A DNA stretch of 64,000 bases, from the NCBI GenBank assembly GCA_016124635.1, contig WGNJ01000011.1, positions 152,235 through 216,234 on the forward strand, written 5' to 3'. The first letter of the stretch is position 1. Every line of letters starts with the position of its first letter. Shown here piece by piece: positions 54,251 to 61,608 of the stretch. Made by a program: the position numbers and the translations under genes. This stretch comes from Alphaproteobacteria bacterium. GTDB taxonomy: Bacteria > Pseudomonadota > Alphaproteobacteria > Micropepsales > Micropepsaceae. The notes beneath the pieces are model-generated. The model had not been told where the DNA came from and did no database searches. It saw only the letters and a program-made list of their open reading frames with translations.

Positions 54251-55651
54251 TCACTCGTCGTAAGTCGCCGCCCCGATGGGCCGCCAGGTCTGCATATCGT
54301 AGTTATCTTGCGGGTCGTAAAGCTGGACCGGCAAGCCAAGCTCTTTCGCCGTCAACTTACCGACCGATGCGAGCAACTGGTACCCGGCAACAACTTCGTC
54401 GTGCTGGCTGCGCACTAACGCGACTTGAGCGTTAAGCAACGTCTGCTGCTCGTTAAGCACGTCGAGTGTGGTGCGGGAACCAACTTCGAGCTCTTGCTGC
54501 ACGCCCTCGAAAGCCAACTGCTCCGCTTTAACCTGACTGTCATTCGCGACGGTTGAGGCCTTTGCCGCGCGAAGCGATTCCCAAGAGTTTGAGACGCCTT
54601 GAGCGACCGCGCGTTCGACATCCAGCACCGTCAGCCGGGCCTGGCTGTTCAGCTCCTTGGCTTGGCGAATGTTGGCCCATTCGGCGCCGCCCTGATAAAG
54701 CGGCCACGTCACGACACCCGAGACGATGGCCTGATTGCCGATCGCCTGCGGTGCGCTGTCTTGACCATTGCGATTGTAGCTCGCTTGAACCGAGACGGTC
54801 GGCAGCATCTGACCGACCGCAAAGTCGATGGCATAGCCGCTGGCCTTTTCGTTCGCGCGAGCCGCGACGAGATCCGGGTTCAACTGCTTACCAAGCGCCA
54901 GCGCCGAGTCCTCGGTATCCGGCATTGTCGGATCGGCGGTCGGCGCGACGAGCGTCTCAGGCGTTTCGCCGACCACATGCTCGTACGCCAAGCGACTCGC
55001 TTTGAGGCTCGCTTGAGCCGCAATCAGCTGAGCTTCACCACGCGAAAGCGCGGCCTCAGATTGGGCGACGTCGGTCCGGGTGATTTCGCCAACTTCAAAA
55101 CGCGCCTTTGACGCTTCCAGTTGCTTCTTGAGCAACGTCACGTTCTGCTCGTTGAGCTTCAGCACCGCCTCGTCGCGTACGACATCCATGAACGCGGTGA
55201 CCGTGTCGATAAAGACGCCCTGCTCTGTTTGATGCAGCAGCGCGCGCCCTTGCTCGACACGCGCATCAGCCTCCCGGCGTTGCGCGAGAATGCGTCCGCT
55301 CGAGAACAAAGTCTGCGATACGGTGGCCTGCGCCTCCCAAGGCTCCGAGTTGACGCCGGTCACCTTCGGGTTCGGGTCTTGCTTCAGGTCCGTTTTGACC
55401 TTGCTGTAATCAGCGTTGAGCGTGACGGTCGGTCGCCATTGCGCAATGGCTTTCGACACATCCTCATCCGTCGCTCGCAACGAAGCTCGTTGCGCCGCCA
55501 ACTGCGGATTTGTTTGGTACGCTTTTACGAAGGCATCCGTCAGCGTATCGGCGTGCGCCACCCCGATGCAGCCCAGCACCGAAACGAGCAACGCGGCCTT
55601 AAACGCACGGAATCCCGTCCGCCCCCCAAGCTGGGCAAACCGAGAATGCAT
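54251..55651 (-). CDS. tolC: TolC family outer-membrane efflux protein
   Basis: A 466-residue outer-membrane factor that forms the exit duct for type I secretion or RND pumps. A signal peptide (FKAALLVSVLGCIGVAHA) is followed by two OEP repeats: DAFVKAYQTNPQLAAQRASLRATDEDV and, in the second half, ALGKQLNPDLVAARANEKASGYAI. Conserved turns ARFEVGEITRTDVAQSEA and ELEVGSRTTLDVLNEQQTL are TolC hallmarks. GGGGAGGAG precedes the ATG at 55651. It sits between PopZ and the PIMT-like gene as in most Rhizobiales. Confidence 0.95.
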   Translation of the reverse strand: MHSRFAQLGGRTGFRAFKAALLVSVLGCIGVAHADTLTDAFVKAYQTNPQLAAQRASLRATDEDVSKAIAQWRPTVTLNADYSKVKTDLKQDPNPKVTGVNSEPWEAQATVSQTLFSSGRILAQRREADARVEQGRALLHQTEQGVFIDTVTAFMDVVRDEAVLKLNEQNVTLLKKQLEASKARFEVGEITRTDVAQSEAALSRGEAQLIAAQASLKASRLAYEHVVGETPETLVAPTADPTMPDTEDSALALGKQLNPDLVAARANEKASGYAIDFAVGQMLPTVSVQASYNRNGQDSAPQAIGNQAIVSGVVTWPLYQGGAEWANIRQAKELNSQARLTVLDVERAVAQGVSNSWESLRAAKASTVANDSQVKAEQLAFEGVQQELEVGSRTTLDVLNEQQTLLNAQVALVRSQHDEVVAGYQLLASVGKLTAKELGLPVQLYDPQDNYDMQTWRPIGAATYDE

Positions 55652-55751
55652 GAAGAAACTCCTCCCCGCAGACACGGGAGGTTAATGGCCACAACAGTAA
55701 ACGTCAGCTTAATAGCTAGTGTCAAACAAGCGTTTGAACAATGAAATCCCT

Positions 55752-56405
55752 TTAGAAAACAAAGGTTCGTGACCGCTCGAATCGCTGAAGCAGCGGAACT
55801 GTTGCATCAAAAGCAACCCTGTGGGAAAGAGCCCCTCCCCGCTGCACGCAGAAGTGGGCCTTGCCTACCGGGCCGTCGCGGAAAATAGCCAATAATCTGC
55901 CGCCATCGCGAAGCTGGGAGATCAACGCGGCCGGGATCTGCTGCACAGCTCCGTTGATGAAAATCACGTCGTACGGCGCACTGGCCGCACAGCCTTGATC
56001 GAGTGGGCCTTCGACGATTCGCGCCCGGCCAGCGCCGTACTCTCGCATCGCGCGGGTGGCCTCGGACGCCAGCGAAGCATCTTCCTCGAGACCGACAACA
56101 TCGCTTGCCATGGAAGCAAACACGGCTGTCGAATAGCCGTATCCACAAGCGACATCCAGTACGCGATCTTCGGCGCGCATCTCGGCAAGCTGCGCCAGCT
56201 TTGCGAAGCTGCGAGGATCGAGAAGCGAGCGATCGCCGGCAACGTGAACACAAGCATCGCTGTATGCCAGATGACGCTTGCTCTCCGGCACAAATCGCTC
56301 GCGCGGCAGGCGAGACATCGCCTCTATAATACGCTGATCGGTGACGTCGTTTGTGCGCACTTGCGCTTCAACCATCAGCGCGCGCGCCTTCGCCATATCG
56401 AGCAT
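55752..56405 (-). CDS. PIMT-like SAM-dependent methyltransferase (second Pcm paralogue)
   Basis: A 217-residue member of the protein-L-isoaspartate methyltransferase family, but divergent from the classical pcm in this window. It has MVEAQVRTNDVTDQRIIEAM, then RLPRERFVPESKRHLAYSD and the SAM site RVLDVACGYGYSTAVFA in place of the usual EIGTGSGYQ. The GQTISQP loop of true Pcm is replaced by AGDRSLLDPRSFAKL, so isoaspartate repair is doubtful. It lies upstream of tolC with the two genes about 100 bases apart, a placement conserved in Rhizobiales. The start is the ATG at 56405 or the ATG at 56396. Confidence 0.85.
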   Translation of the reverse strand: MLDMAKARALMVEAQVRTNDVTDQRIIEAMSRLPRERFVPESKRHLAYSDACVHVAGDRSLLDPRSFAKLAQLAEMRAEDRVLDVACGYGYSTAVFASMASDVVGLEEDASLASEATRAMREYGAGRARIVEGPLDQGCAASAPYDVIFINGAVQQIPAALISQLRDGGRLLAIFRDGPVGKAHFCVQRGGALSHRVAFDATVPLLQRFERSRTFVF

Positions 56406-56495
56406 CTTCGGGCCGATTCCTCGTGATTTCCGCAGCGCGGCCTTATATCGGCTCCAACGTTGGCCTGACAATGAGGCGAACTACACGTTCTGCGT

Positions 56496-56524
56496 TTGTG
56501 AGCCGTTTAGGCCTCTGCTATAGG
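56496..56524 (+). promoter_or_regulatory. Promoter of tRNA-Cys
   Basis: TTGTGA (56496-56501) and TATAGG (56519-56524) are 17 bases apart, and the tRNA starts 23 bases after the -10. The bases before the -10 (GCCTCTGC) match those of the tRNA-Asn promoter downstream. Confidence 0.65.
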
Positions 56525-56546
56525 GTCCGGTTCGCGTCAGTCGGGC

Positions 56547-56620
56547 GGCCACGTGGCGGAGTGGTTACGCAACGGTCTGCAAAACCGTGTACCCCGGTTC
56601 AATTCCGGGCGTGGCCTCCA
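56547..56620 (+). tRNA. tRNA-Cys (anticodon GCA)
   Basis: A 74-base cloverleaf. The acceptor stem is GGCCACG/CGTGGCC, discriminator T, encoded CCA at 56618-56620. The anticodon stem ACGGT/ACCGT holds the loop CTGCAAA, so the anticodon is GCA. The T-loop TTCAATT is present. U73 is the expected Cys identity base. Confidence 0.97.
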
Positions 56621-56691
56621 CTATCGCGCTGCCCCCTTTATTCCTTAATTATCGGCGAAGTTTACAAACCGATTCAAAAACGGGGGCGCTC

Positions 56692-57840
56692 ATGAGCAAC
56701 GATCGCTTCGTCGAAGTATCGCGCCAGGGCTATTTCTCGCGCCTCGCCAATTCTTTCGTCGGAATTCTCATCGGCTTTGTCCTCGTCGTCGGCGCAATAC
56801 CCCTGCTGTGGTGGAACGAAGACCGCGCGGTAAAGGCACAACGCGCGCTTGATGAAGCGACGCGCTTGGTGGTCGACATCGAGCCGAGCGGCGCGGATGC
56901 CGCCAACAACGGAAGGCTGGTTCACGTGAGCGGCGACGCGACCTCGCACACGCCGATCCGCGATGGCGATCTGAACCTCGTTTTCACCGACGTGGTCGTA
57001 GTGGCGCGCACCGTTGAAATGTACCAATGGATTGAACACAAGAACTCGAAGACAGTCGATGAAACCGGCGGCAGTCAACAGACCGAGACGAAATACGACT
57101 ATCGGCAGGGCTGGTCCGACGAGTGGAACAATTCGGAGGATTTTCGACATCCGACCGGCCACGCCAACCCGCCAATGCCCATGCAGTCGCAGAGTTGGAT
57201 CGCCAGCGGCACAACGCTCGGCGCCTTTACGCTCCAGCGCGAAGCGCTGCTCCAGTTGCAGGGCGGCTCGCCCATGCAGCCGGACAAGATCCCCGAAGGC
57301 TGGAAGCAAGACAGTGAGGGTCTCTACAAGGGGGACGACCCCGCCGTGCCCAAGCTCGGTGATCTCCGCGTCCGCTACCACGTCATATCGTCACCGGCAC
57401 CGGTTTCGGTCCTCGCTCGCCAAATGGGAACCGGATTCGAGTCCTACGAGATGCCGAATGGCTATCAAATTTTCCTCGTCAAGGACGGGCACCTCACATC
57501 CGAAGAGATGATCCAACGTCAGCGCGACAGAGAGCACGTGCTTACCTGGCTGATACGCGCCGGCGGCCTTTTTGCCATGTGGATGGGATTCTGCTTGGCG
57601 ATGGGACCGTTGCGCGCGCTGGCGAACGTGCTGCCGTTCCTTGCCAACGTAGCAGGTTTCGCGATCGCGGTGGTCGCCGCCGCGCTAGCACTGCCGCTCA
57701 GCCTCGGCACGATTGGGCTTGCCTGGCTGTTCTATCGACCCCTCATCGGTCTCGGCGCAGTTGTTGTCGGCATCGCGGCGGGCTGGGCGCTGGTCAGATA
57801 TCGCCACCACATTGCACCCGCTTCGGCGGCGCGCGGCTGA
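56692..57840 (+). CDS. TMEM43 family membrane protein
   Basis: A 382-residue protein with one N-terminal TM helix (FVGILIGFVLVVGAIPLLWWNED), a large exported domain, and three or four C-terminal TM helices (LIRAGGLFAMWMGFCLAMGP, LPFLANVAGFAIAVVAAALALPL, IGLAWLFYRPLIGLGAVVVGI). The RAVKAQRALDEA and EMYQWIEH patterns match TMEM43 (LUMA)-like bacterial proteins. Its role in bacteria is unknown; the eukaryotic relative is a nuclear-envelope protein. It begins 72 bases after tRNA-Cys, without a recognisable ribosome site besides GGGGGCG. Confidence 0.85.
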   Translation: MSNDRFVEVSRQGYFSRLANSFVGILIGFVLVVGAIPLLWWNEDRAVKAQRALDEATRLVVDIEPSGADAANNGRLVHVSGDATSHTPIRDGDLNLVFTDVVVVARTVEMYQWIEHKNSKTVDETGGSQQTETKYDYRQGWSDEWNNSEDFRHPTGHANPPMPMQSQSWIASGTTLGAFTLQREALLQLQGGSPMQPDKIPEGWKQDSEGLYKGDDPAVPKLGDLRVRYHVISSPAPVSVLARQMGTGFESYEMPNGYQIFLVKDGHLTSEEMIQRQRDREHVLTWLIRAGGLFAMWMGFCLAMGPLRALANVLPFLANVAGFAIAVVAAALALPLSLGTIGLAWLFYRPLIGLGAVVVGIAAGWALVRYRHHIAPASAARG

Positions 57841-58108
57841 CAAGCTATCACTCGCCAAATTTTGTCGACTCGCCCAACCGGACGCGATCCAGACGATTCT
57901 GAATGAGTCTCAGCACGCTGGAATCATCGATTTCGGCATCCATCGCGCCGACGCCGCGCTCCTCACCTGCTTCGTGCAGACGACGGATGACGCCAGGCAC
58001 GTTCATTTTGTCGACGGCTCAAACGGCGGATATGCGATGGCTGCCCAAACGCTTAAGGACCGACTCGCAGCGACCGCCTCAACCTTTGGTAAAGCGAAGG
58101 TTGAGTAG
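57812..58108 (+). pseudogene. Remnant of a DUF3095 family gene, C-terminal fragment
   Basis: About 98 codons overlap the end of the TMEM43-like gene in another frame and continue past it. The segment IDFGIHRADAALLTCFVQTT and RHVHFVDGSNGGYAMAAQTLKDRL resembles the C-terminus of DUF3095 proteins, which are normally several times longer. The N-terminal body and a good start codon are missing (TTG at 57812 is only a possibility), so I read it as a decayed piece. The family match is from memory of its pattern and is not certain. Confidence 0.5.
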
Positions 58109-58127
58109 TCCTTCCAGGCACAACATC

Positions 58128-58155
58128 TTGTTAACGTTTCATTAACCTTTACAAC
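58128..58155 (+). promoter_or_regulatory. CtrA-type promoter
   Basis: TTAACGTTTCATTAAC (58131-58146) fits the CtrA consensus TTAA-N7-TTAA exactly. It overlaps a -35-like TTGTTA (58128-58133), with TACAAC (58150-58155) 16 bases downstream, which is the normal geometry of CtrA-activated promoters. No protein gene follows on this strand; a terminator-ended structured RNA does. Confidence 0.55.
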
Positions 58156-58158
58156 TCA

Positions 58159-58237
58159 TGGTGACACGGTCTTCCCATGAAGACACCCCACCATTTACCC
58201 AACTTGAGGCCCGGGTCACTCCGGGCCTCCTTTCTTT
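58159..58237 (+). ncRNA. Candidate small RNA downstream of the CtrA-type promoter
   Basis: An outer stem TGGTG/CACCA (58159-58163 with 58189-58193) encloses a perfect hairpin GTCTTC-CCAT-GAAGAC (58169-58184). A single-stranded linker (TTTACCCAACTT) leads to an intrinsic terminator at 58206-58237. With the promoter above this gives a transcript of roughly 75-80 bases. No reading frame fits: the only ATG frame runs through the terminator. I do not recognise the RNA family. Confidence 0.5.
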
Positions 58238-58238
58238 T
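58206..58238 (+). terminator. Intrinsic terminator
   Basis: GAGGCCCGG (58206-58214) pairs perfectly with CCGGGCCTC (58221-58229), loop GTCACT, followed by CTTTCTTTT on the plus strand. The stop codon of the convergent small membrane gene lies in the loop. Confidence 0.85.
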
Positions 58239-58485
58239 CAGCGTCCGCACGGCGGCGCTTTGCCCGCCACCAACGCGTCACCGCAACGTCCGAACGGCGA
58301 CGCAGCCTGCGCACGCGTTTCGAGTCCGCGGATAGCACCACAAGGCCGAGCGGCAGCATCCATATCCCGAGCACCGGCAGGAACGACAAGGCGCCGCCGG
58401 CCACAAGACCCGTGCCGAGAACCCGACGTCCGGTCACAGAGCTAGGCAATTTCACGCGGAACGAGCCGAATCGCGCATGCGCCAT
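58216..58485 (-). CDS. Small membrane protein of unknown function
   Basis: An 89-residue protein. A basic N-terminus (MAHARFGSFRVKLPSS) leads into a hydrophobic stretch GLVAGGALSFLPVLGIWMLPLGLVVLS, one long or two short TM segments, then a highly basic tail (KRVRRLRRRSDVAVTRWWRAKRRR). The pattern FLPVLG.WM.PLGL.VLS..... RVRRLRR is widespread in Rhizobiales as an uncharacterised small inner-membrane protein. GGGAGG lies 9 bases before the ATG. It stands alone, antisense to the region between the small-RNA candidate and tRNA-Asn. Confidence 0.75.
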   Translation of the reverse strand: MAHARFGSFRVKLPSSVTGRRVLGTGLVAGGALSFLPVLGIWMLPLGLVVLSADSKRVRRLRRRSDVAVTRWWRAKRRRADAEKKGGPE

Positions 58486-58509
58486 GAGTTCGCGCCTCCC
58501 AAATCTTCT

Positions 58510-58537
58510 TTGACCCTTAAGGCGCCTCTGATATAGG
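58510..58537 (+). promoter_or_regulatory. Promoter of tRNA-Asn
   Basis: TTGACC (58510-58515) and TATAGG (58532-58537) are separated by 16 bases, 42 bases before the tRNA. The stretch GCCTCTGATATAGG is the same as in the tRNA-Cys promoter except for one base. Confidence 0.65.
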
Positions 58538-58578
58538 CACGCCTCCACCGCATCGGGAGTGACCCGCCCGATCCGTGT

Positions 58579-58654
58579 TCCCCGGTAGCTCAGTCGGTAG
58601 AGCAAGCGGCTGTTAACCGCTGGGTCGCTGGTTCGAGTCCGGCCCGGGGAGCCA
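58579..58654 (+). tRNA. tRNA-Asn (anticodon GTT)
   Basis: A 76-base cloverleaf. The acceptor stem is TCCCCGG/CCGGGGA, discriminator G, encoded CCA. The anticodon stem AGCGG/CCGCT holds the loop CTGTTAA, so the anticodon is GTT. The D-arm (GCTCAGTCGGTAGAGC) and T-loop (TTCGAGT) are canonical. Confidence 0.98.
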
Positions 58655-58720
58655 TCTTGTGACACCGTCACTCGGCAAGCGGCCGTACCTATTCCACCAG
58701 CGCTAGCAAGACACGCGCAT

Positions 58721-60562
58721 CTACATCGCCCAAGTTTCGACGCCAACCCAACCGATGCTCGCGAGGTAGGCCGCGACGGCGAGCAAGGCCAGTGACGTCA
58801 AGCCGAGATAGGAGCGCACGAACCAATTCGCGCTGCTTCCGCGCCACGCCGCGACAAAGCCACCAAGTGCCAGCAGCGGAAACAAGATGCTGGCGACAAA
58901 AATGGTCTGCGAATAGGGACCGTATGCCAGGTTCGTCCACGCCGACGTCCCGGACCCCAGCACGGCATACGCGACGAGGCCCATCATCGTAACGAAGGAG
59001 AGGAACGAGAGCAGCGGTAGCAGCCGCATGATCAAGCCGCCGCGCTCCGCCAATCGGCCACGGACTGCCGACACCAGCCACACCGGCGTCATGATGAGTG
59101 ACAGCGCCAGGCCGAGCATGAGAATGCCGGCAACCGCAACCAAGGTCCCAGCCCGCCAGATCGGCTCCTGAACCTGCGTCGTGAAGGCGGAGATTTTGTA
59201 GACGCTTCCTCCGTCGGGGACGAAGGCCAGCGTCGCCTCCTCGCGATCCGCGCGGCGGAACGTGTTTCCACCTGTCGGAAACCAATCATTGCCCGAAATG
59301 ACAAGCTTGCCGTCGCCCGCTTTGACGCGCGTGAATGTCAGCATCTCGACGATCGGCCGCAGCAGGTTGTTGGGCGGCGTTATCGTTCGGTAGAGGCCCG
59401 CATATCCCTGCAATTCGCTTTCGGGCACTTGCGCGACTACGGGTGGCTGCATTTGCATGGCGCGCGTGAGATAGCCTTGGATCGCCGCCGATGCGGCCGT
59501 ACCGAAATTTACGCCGTCGCCCCCATTCGCCATCATCACGTAGCCGCAATTGCAGCGAACGTTGTAGCCGTAGACGGCGGTGAAAGCGTCGATCTCGCCG
59601 TTGTGCCCACGGAAGGTCACACCGGCGTCGGGAAACGGTGCGACGCCGAGCCCATAGCCATTCGTGAAGCCATGGGGCGCGCCCAGATTGGTCTCGCTTC
59701 GCTCGATCCGCTCGACTGACTCGGGCTTCAGGATGGCGCGTCCATCGATCGTGCCGCGGCCAAGATAGAACCGCACCAGCTGCGACAGTTCTTTCACGGT
59801 CGTGTTGAGCGACCCGGCGGGTCGCAACGTGATGTACTGATACGGTGCGATGCTTCCGTCGGCGCCGTAACTCTTTGCGATACGTGCAGCAAGATCGGGC
59901 GGCAAATCGAAGTCCGCCGTTGCCATGCCCATCGGTCGCAACACGGCATCGCGCATGTAGTCTTCAAAGGCCTTGCCGCTCGCCTTCTCGATAATCACAC
60001 CGGCGACCGCAGGACCTGCGTTGTTGTAGACGGCGAAGCGACCCGGCTGCCAACGGCTCACGAAATCGCCGCTCGCGTCCTGAACGCCCTTGAGCGTCGA
60101 CCACCCCTTGCCGTCCAGACCCAAGATGCGCGTCGAGATGTCCGGCCAGCCCGTCGTGTGTTCGAGCAGATGCGCGAGCCGCACCGGGTCGGTTTGTTCC
60201 CACGGGTTGGTGAATTTCACTTCCGGCGCGAGGTCGGCCAGTTTGCCGTTCAGATCGAGCTTGCCCTGTTCGACAAGCGTCATGACGGCAATGGAGGTGA
60301 AGCTCTTCGAGATCGACCCGGCACGAAAGACAGTCTCGTCGGTGACAGGGGCCTTGGTCGCGAGATCCGCGACGCCGTAATTCCTCGTCATCGCGACCTG
60401 GCCATTCTCGACGATGGCAACGGTCGCGCCGGGAACCTTGCCGTCCTTGAAACTGGAGACGAGTGTTTGATCAAGTTCCTGGAGTGACGTCGGAGCTTTC
60501 GCGCCTGCCGACGTGACACTCCAAACCAACGCAGCCGCGATCACCGCAAATAGCTTACGCAT
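58721..60562 (-). CDS. Membrane-anchored serine hydrolase, class C beta-lactamase family
   Basis: A 613-residue protein. A signal peptide (MRKLFAVIAAALVWSVTSAGA) leads into a penicillin-binding/beta-lactamase fold: Ser-x-x-Lys in FRAGSISKSFTS, Tyr-x-Asn in AVYNNAGPAVAG and a C-terminal HNG in RGHNGEIDAF. After it comes a lipocalin-like spacer and about four TM helices at the C-terminus (LVAVAGILMLGLALSLIM to LTSLALLAVAAYLASIG). This layout fits serine esterases or peptidases of the beta-lactamase-related family (COG1680), not true beta-lactamases. GGGGGAAG lies 6 bases before the ATG at 60562; the frame is open to 60670. Confidence 0.88.
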   Translation of the reverse strand: MRKLFAVIAAALVWSVTSAGAKAPTSLQELDQTLVSSFKDGKVPGATVAIVENGQVAMTRNYGVADLATKAPVTDETVFRAGSISKSFTSIAVMTLVEQGKLDLNGKLADLAPEVKFTNPWEQTDPVRLAHLLEHTTGWPDISTRILGLDGKGWSTLKGVQDASGDFVSRWQPGRFAVYNNAGPAVAGVIIEKASGKAFEDYMRDAVLRPMGMATADFDLPPDLAARIAKSYGADGSIAPYQYITLRPAGSLNTTVKELSQLVRFYLGRGTIDGRAILKPESVERIERSETNLGAPHGFTNGYGLGVAPFPDAGVTFRGHNGEIDAFTAVYGYNVRCNCGYVMMANGGDGVNFGTAASAAIQGYLTRAMQMQPPVVAQVPESELQGYAGLYRTITPPNNLLRPIVEMLTFTRVKAGDGKLVISGNDWFPTGGNTFRRADREEATLAFVPDGGSVYKISAFTTQVQEPIWRAGTLVAVAGILMLGLALSLIMTPVWLVSAVRGRLAERGGLIMRLLPLLSFLSFVTMMGLVAYAVLGSGTSAWTNLAYGPYSQTIFVASILFPLLALGGFVAAWRGSSANWFVRSYLGLTSLALLAVAAYLASIGWVGVETWAM

Positions 60563-60699
60563 TAGGCTTCCCCCCAACATGGTCCCACCCTGCGGTCTAG
60601 ATTGCGCAACATGCAAGCATGCCGTGCTTTCGCACTCGCTCCGACTGCCGTTCCGCGGCGGCATGGTCAATTTTCGGGGTATCCGTTATAGGCCCTGAT

Positions 60700-61428
60700 A
60701 TGAAATTGCCCTTCGATCAAACGCGCCGGCGGCGGATCTATCTGCTGCGCCATGCAGAGGCCGCCTACATCAGCGCAGACGGCAAGCGTGCCGAAGACTC
60801 CCGCGTCGTCGAATTGACGGACCAAGGCCGGCGCGAAGCCGAAGACATGGCGGCCTTGCTCAAGAGCGTCGCCTTCGACCGCGCGATTTGTTCTGGCCTG
60901 CTCAGAACCGTCGAGACCGCAAACATCGTGCTCGGCCCGCGCAAACTACAGCTCGAGACGATCCCGGCCCTCGAAGAAATTCGCGGCGGCGATGCCGTTG
61001 CCCGCGCCGATATCAGTCCGCCTGACCTGGCTTACATGATGTTCCGCGCCGGCCAGCCAAATGCTCGCTTTGCCGGTGGCGAGGCGTTCATCGACTTTGC
61101 GCGCCGTGTGGTCGGTGCATTCAACACCGTCGTGGCCGAGCAGAACTGGGAAACGCTGTTGATGGTTTGTCACGGCGGCGTCAATCGCGCGATCCTCACG
61201 GAGGTCACCGGTGCGGGGTTGCGAGCGTTCGGCGCTTTCGAGCAGGACTCCTGCTGCCTCAACGTCATAGACGCCGATTGCTGCTTGGATGGAGGCGCGG
61301 TCGAACGCTGGATCCTGAGGGCGGTCAACGCGACAGCCAACGATCCGATCAAGGACACGCGCCGTCTACTGACGCTCGAAGGCATGGCCAAACGGCTTGC
61401 CGATGCGAGTGCGGCTGAAAAGCAGTAA
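60700..61428 (+). CDS. Histidine phosphatase family protein
   Basis: A 242-residue protein of the phosphoglycerate mutase-like superfamily. The catalytic His is in IYLLRHAEAAYIS (RHA in place of the more common RHG), the second His in LMVCHGGVNRAIL, with Arg in ICSGLLRTVETA and a Glu in PALEEIRGG. Substrates range from sugar phosphates to phosphohistidine; none can be chosen here. It is divergent from the serine hydrolase gene. A TATAGG at 60687-60692 lies 7 bases before the ATG, so the message may be leaderless. Confidence 0.88.
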   Translation: MKLPFDQTRRRRIYLLRHAEAAYISADGKRAEDSRVVELTDQGRREAEDMAALLKSVAFDRAICSGLLRTVETANIVLGPRKLQLETIPALEEIRGGDAVARADISPPDLAYMMFRAGQPNARFAGGEAFIDFARRVVGAFNTVVAEQNWETLLMVCHGGVNRAILTEVTGAGLRAFGAFEQDSCCLNVIDADCCLDGGAVERWILRAVNATANDPIKDTRRLLTLEGMAKRLADASAAEKQ

Positions 61429-61608
61429 CTCCGACGTGCATGGAAATTCGCGTTAAACTTTTCTGACGCGACTACACCCACGCTAAGCCTAGACCGCGCC
61501 ACGCATTTCGAGATCACGCCGTTGATCCAGAGTGGCACCCCACGCGTATCGTTATCAGGCCTGAAGTCATCGCTCGGGCAACTTTGCAAAGTGTGATAAG
61601 ATAAAAAC

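Noticed and set aside
58158..58445. A plus-strand 95-codon frame starting ATGGTGACACGG
   Set aside because: It reads straight through a strong terminator and is antisense to a small membrane protein gene with a good ribosome site.
58721..60562. Antibiotic-resistance beta-lactamase
   Set aside because: It has the SxxK/YxN fold, but the C-terminal TM bundle and spacer domain fit COG1680 serine hydrolases, not resistance enzymes.
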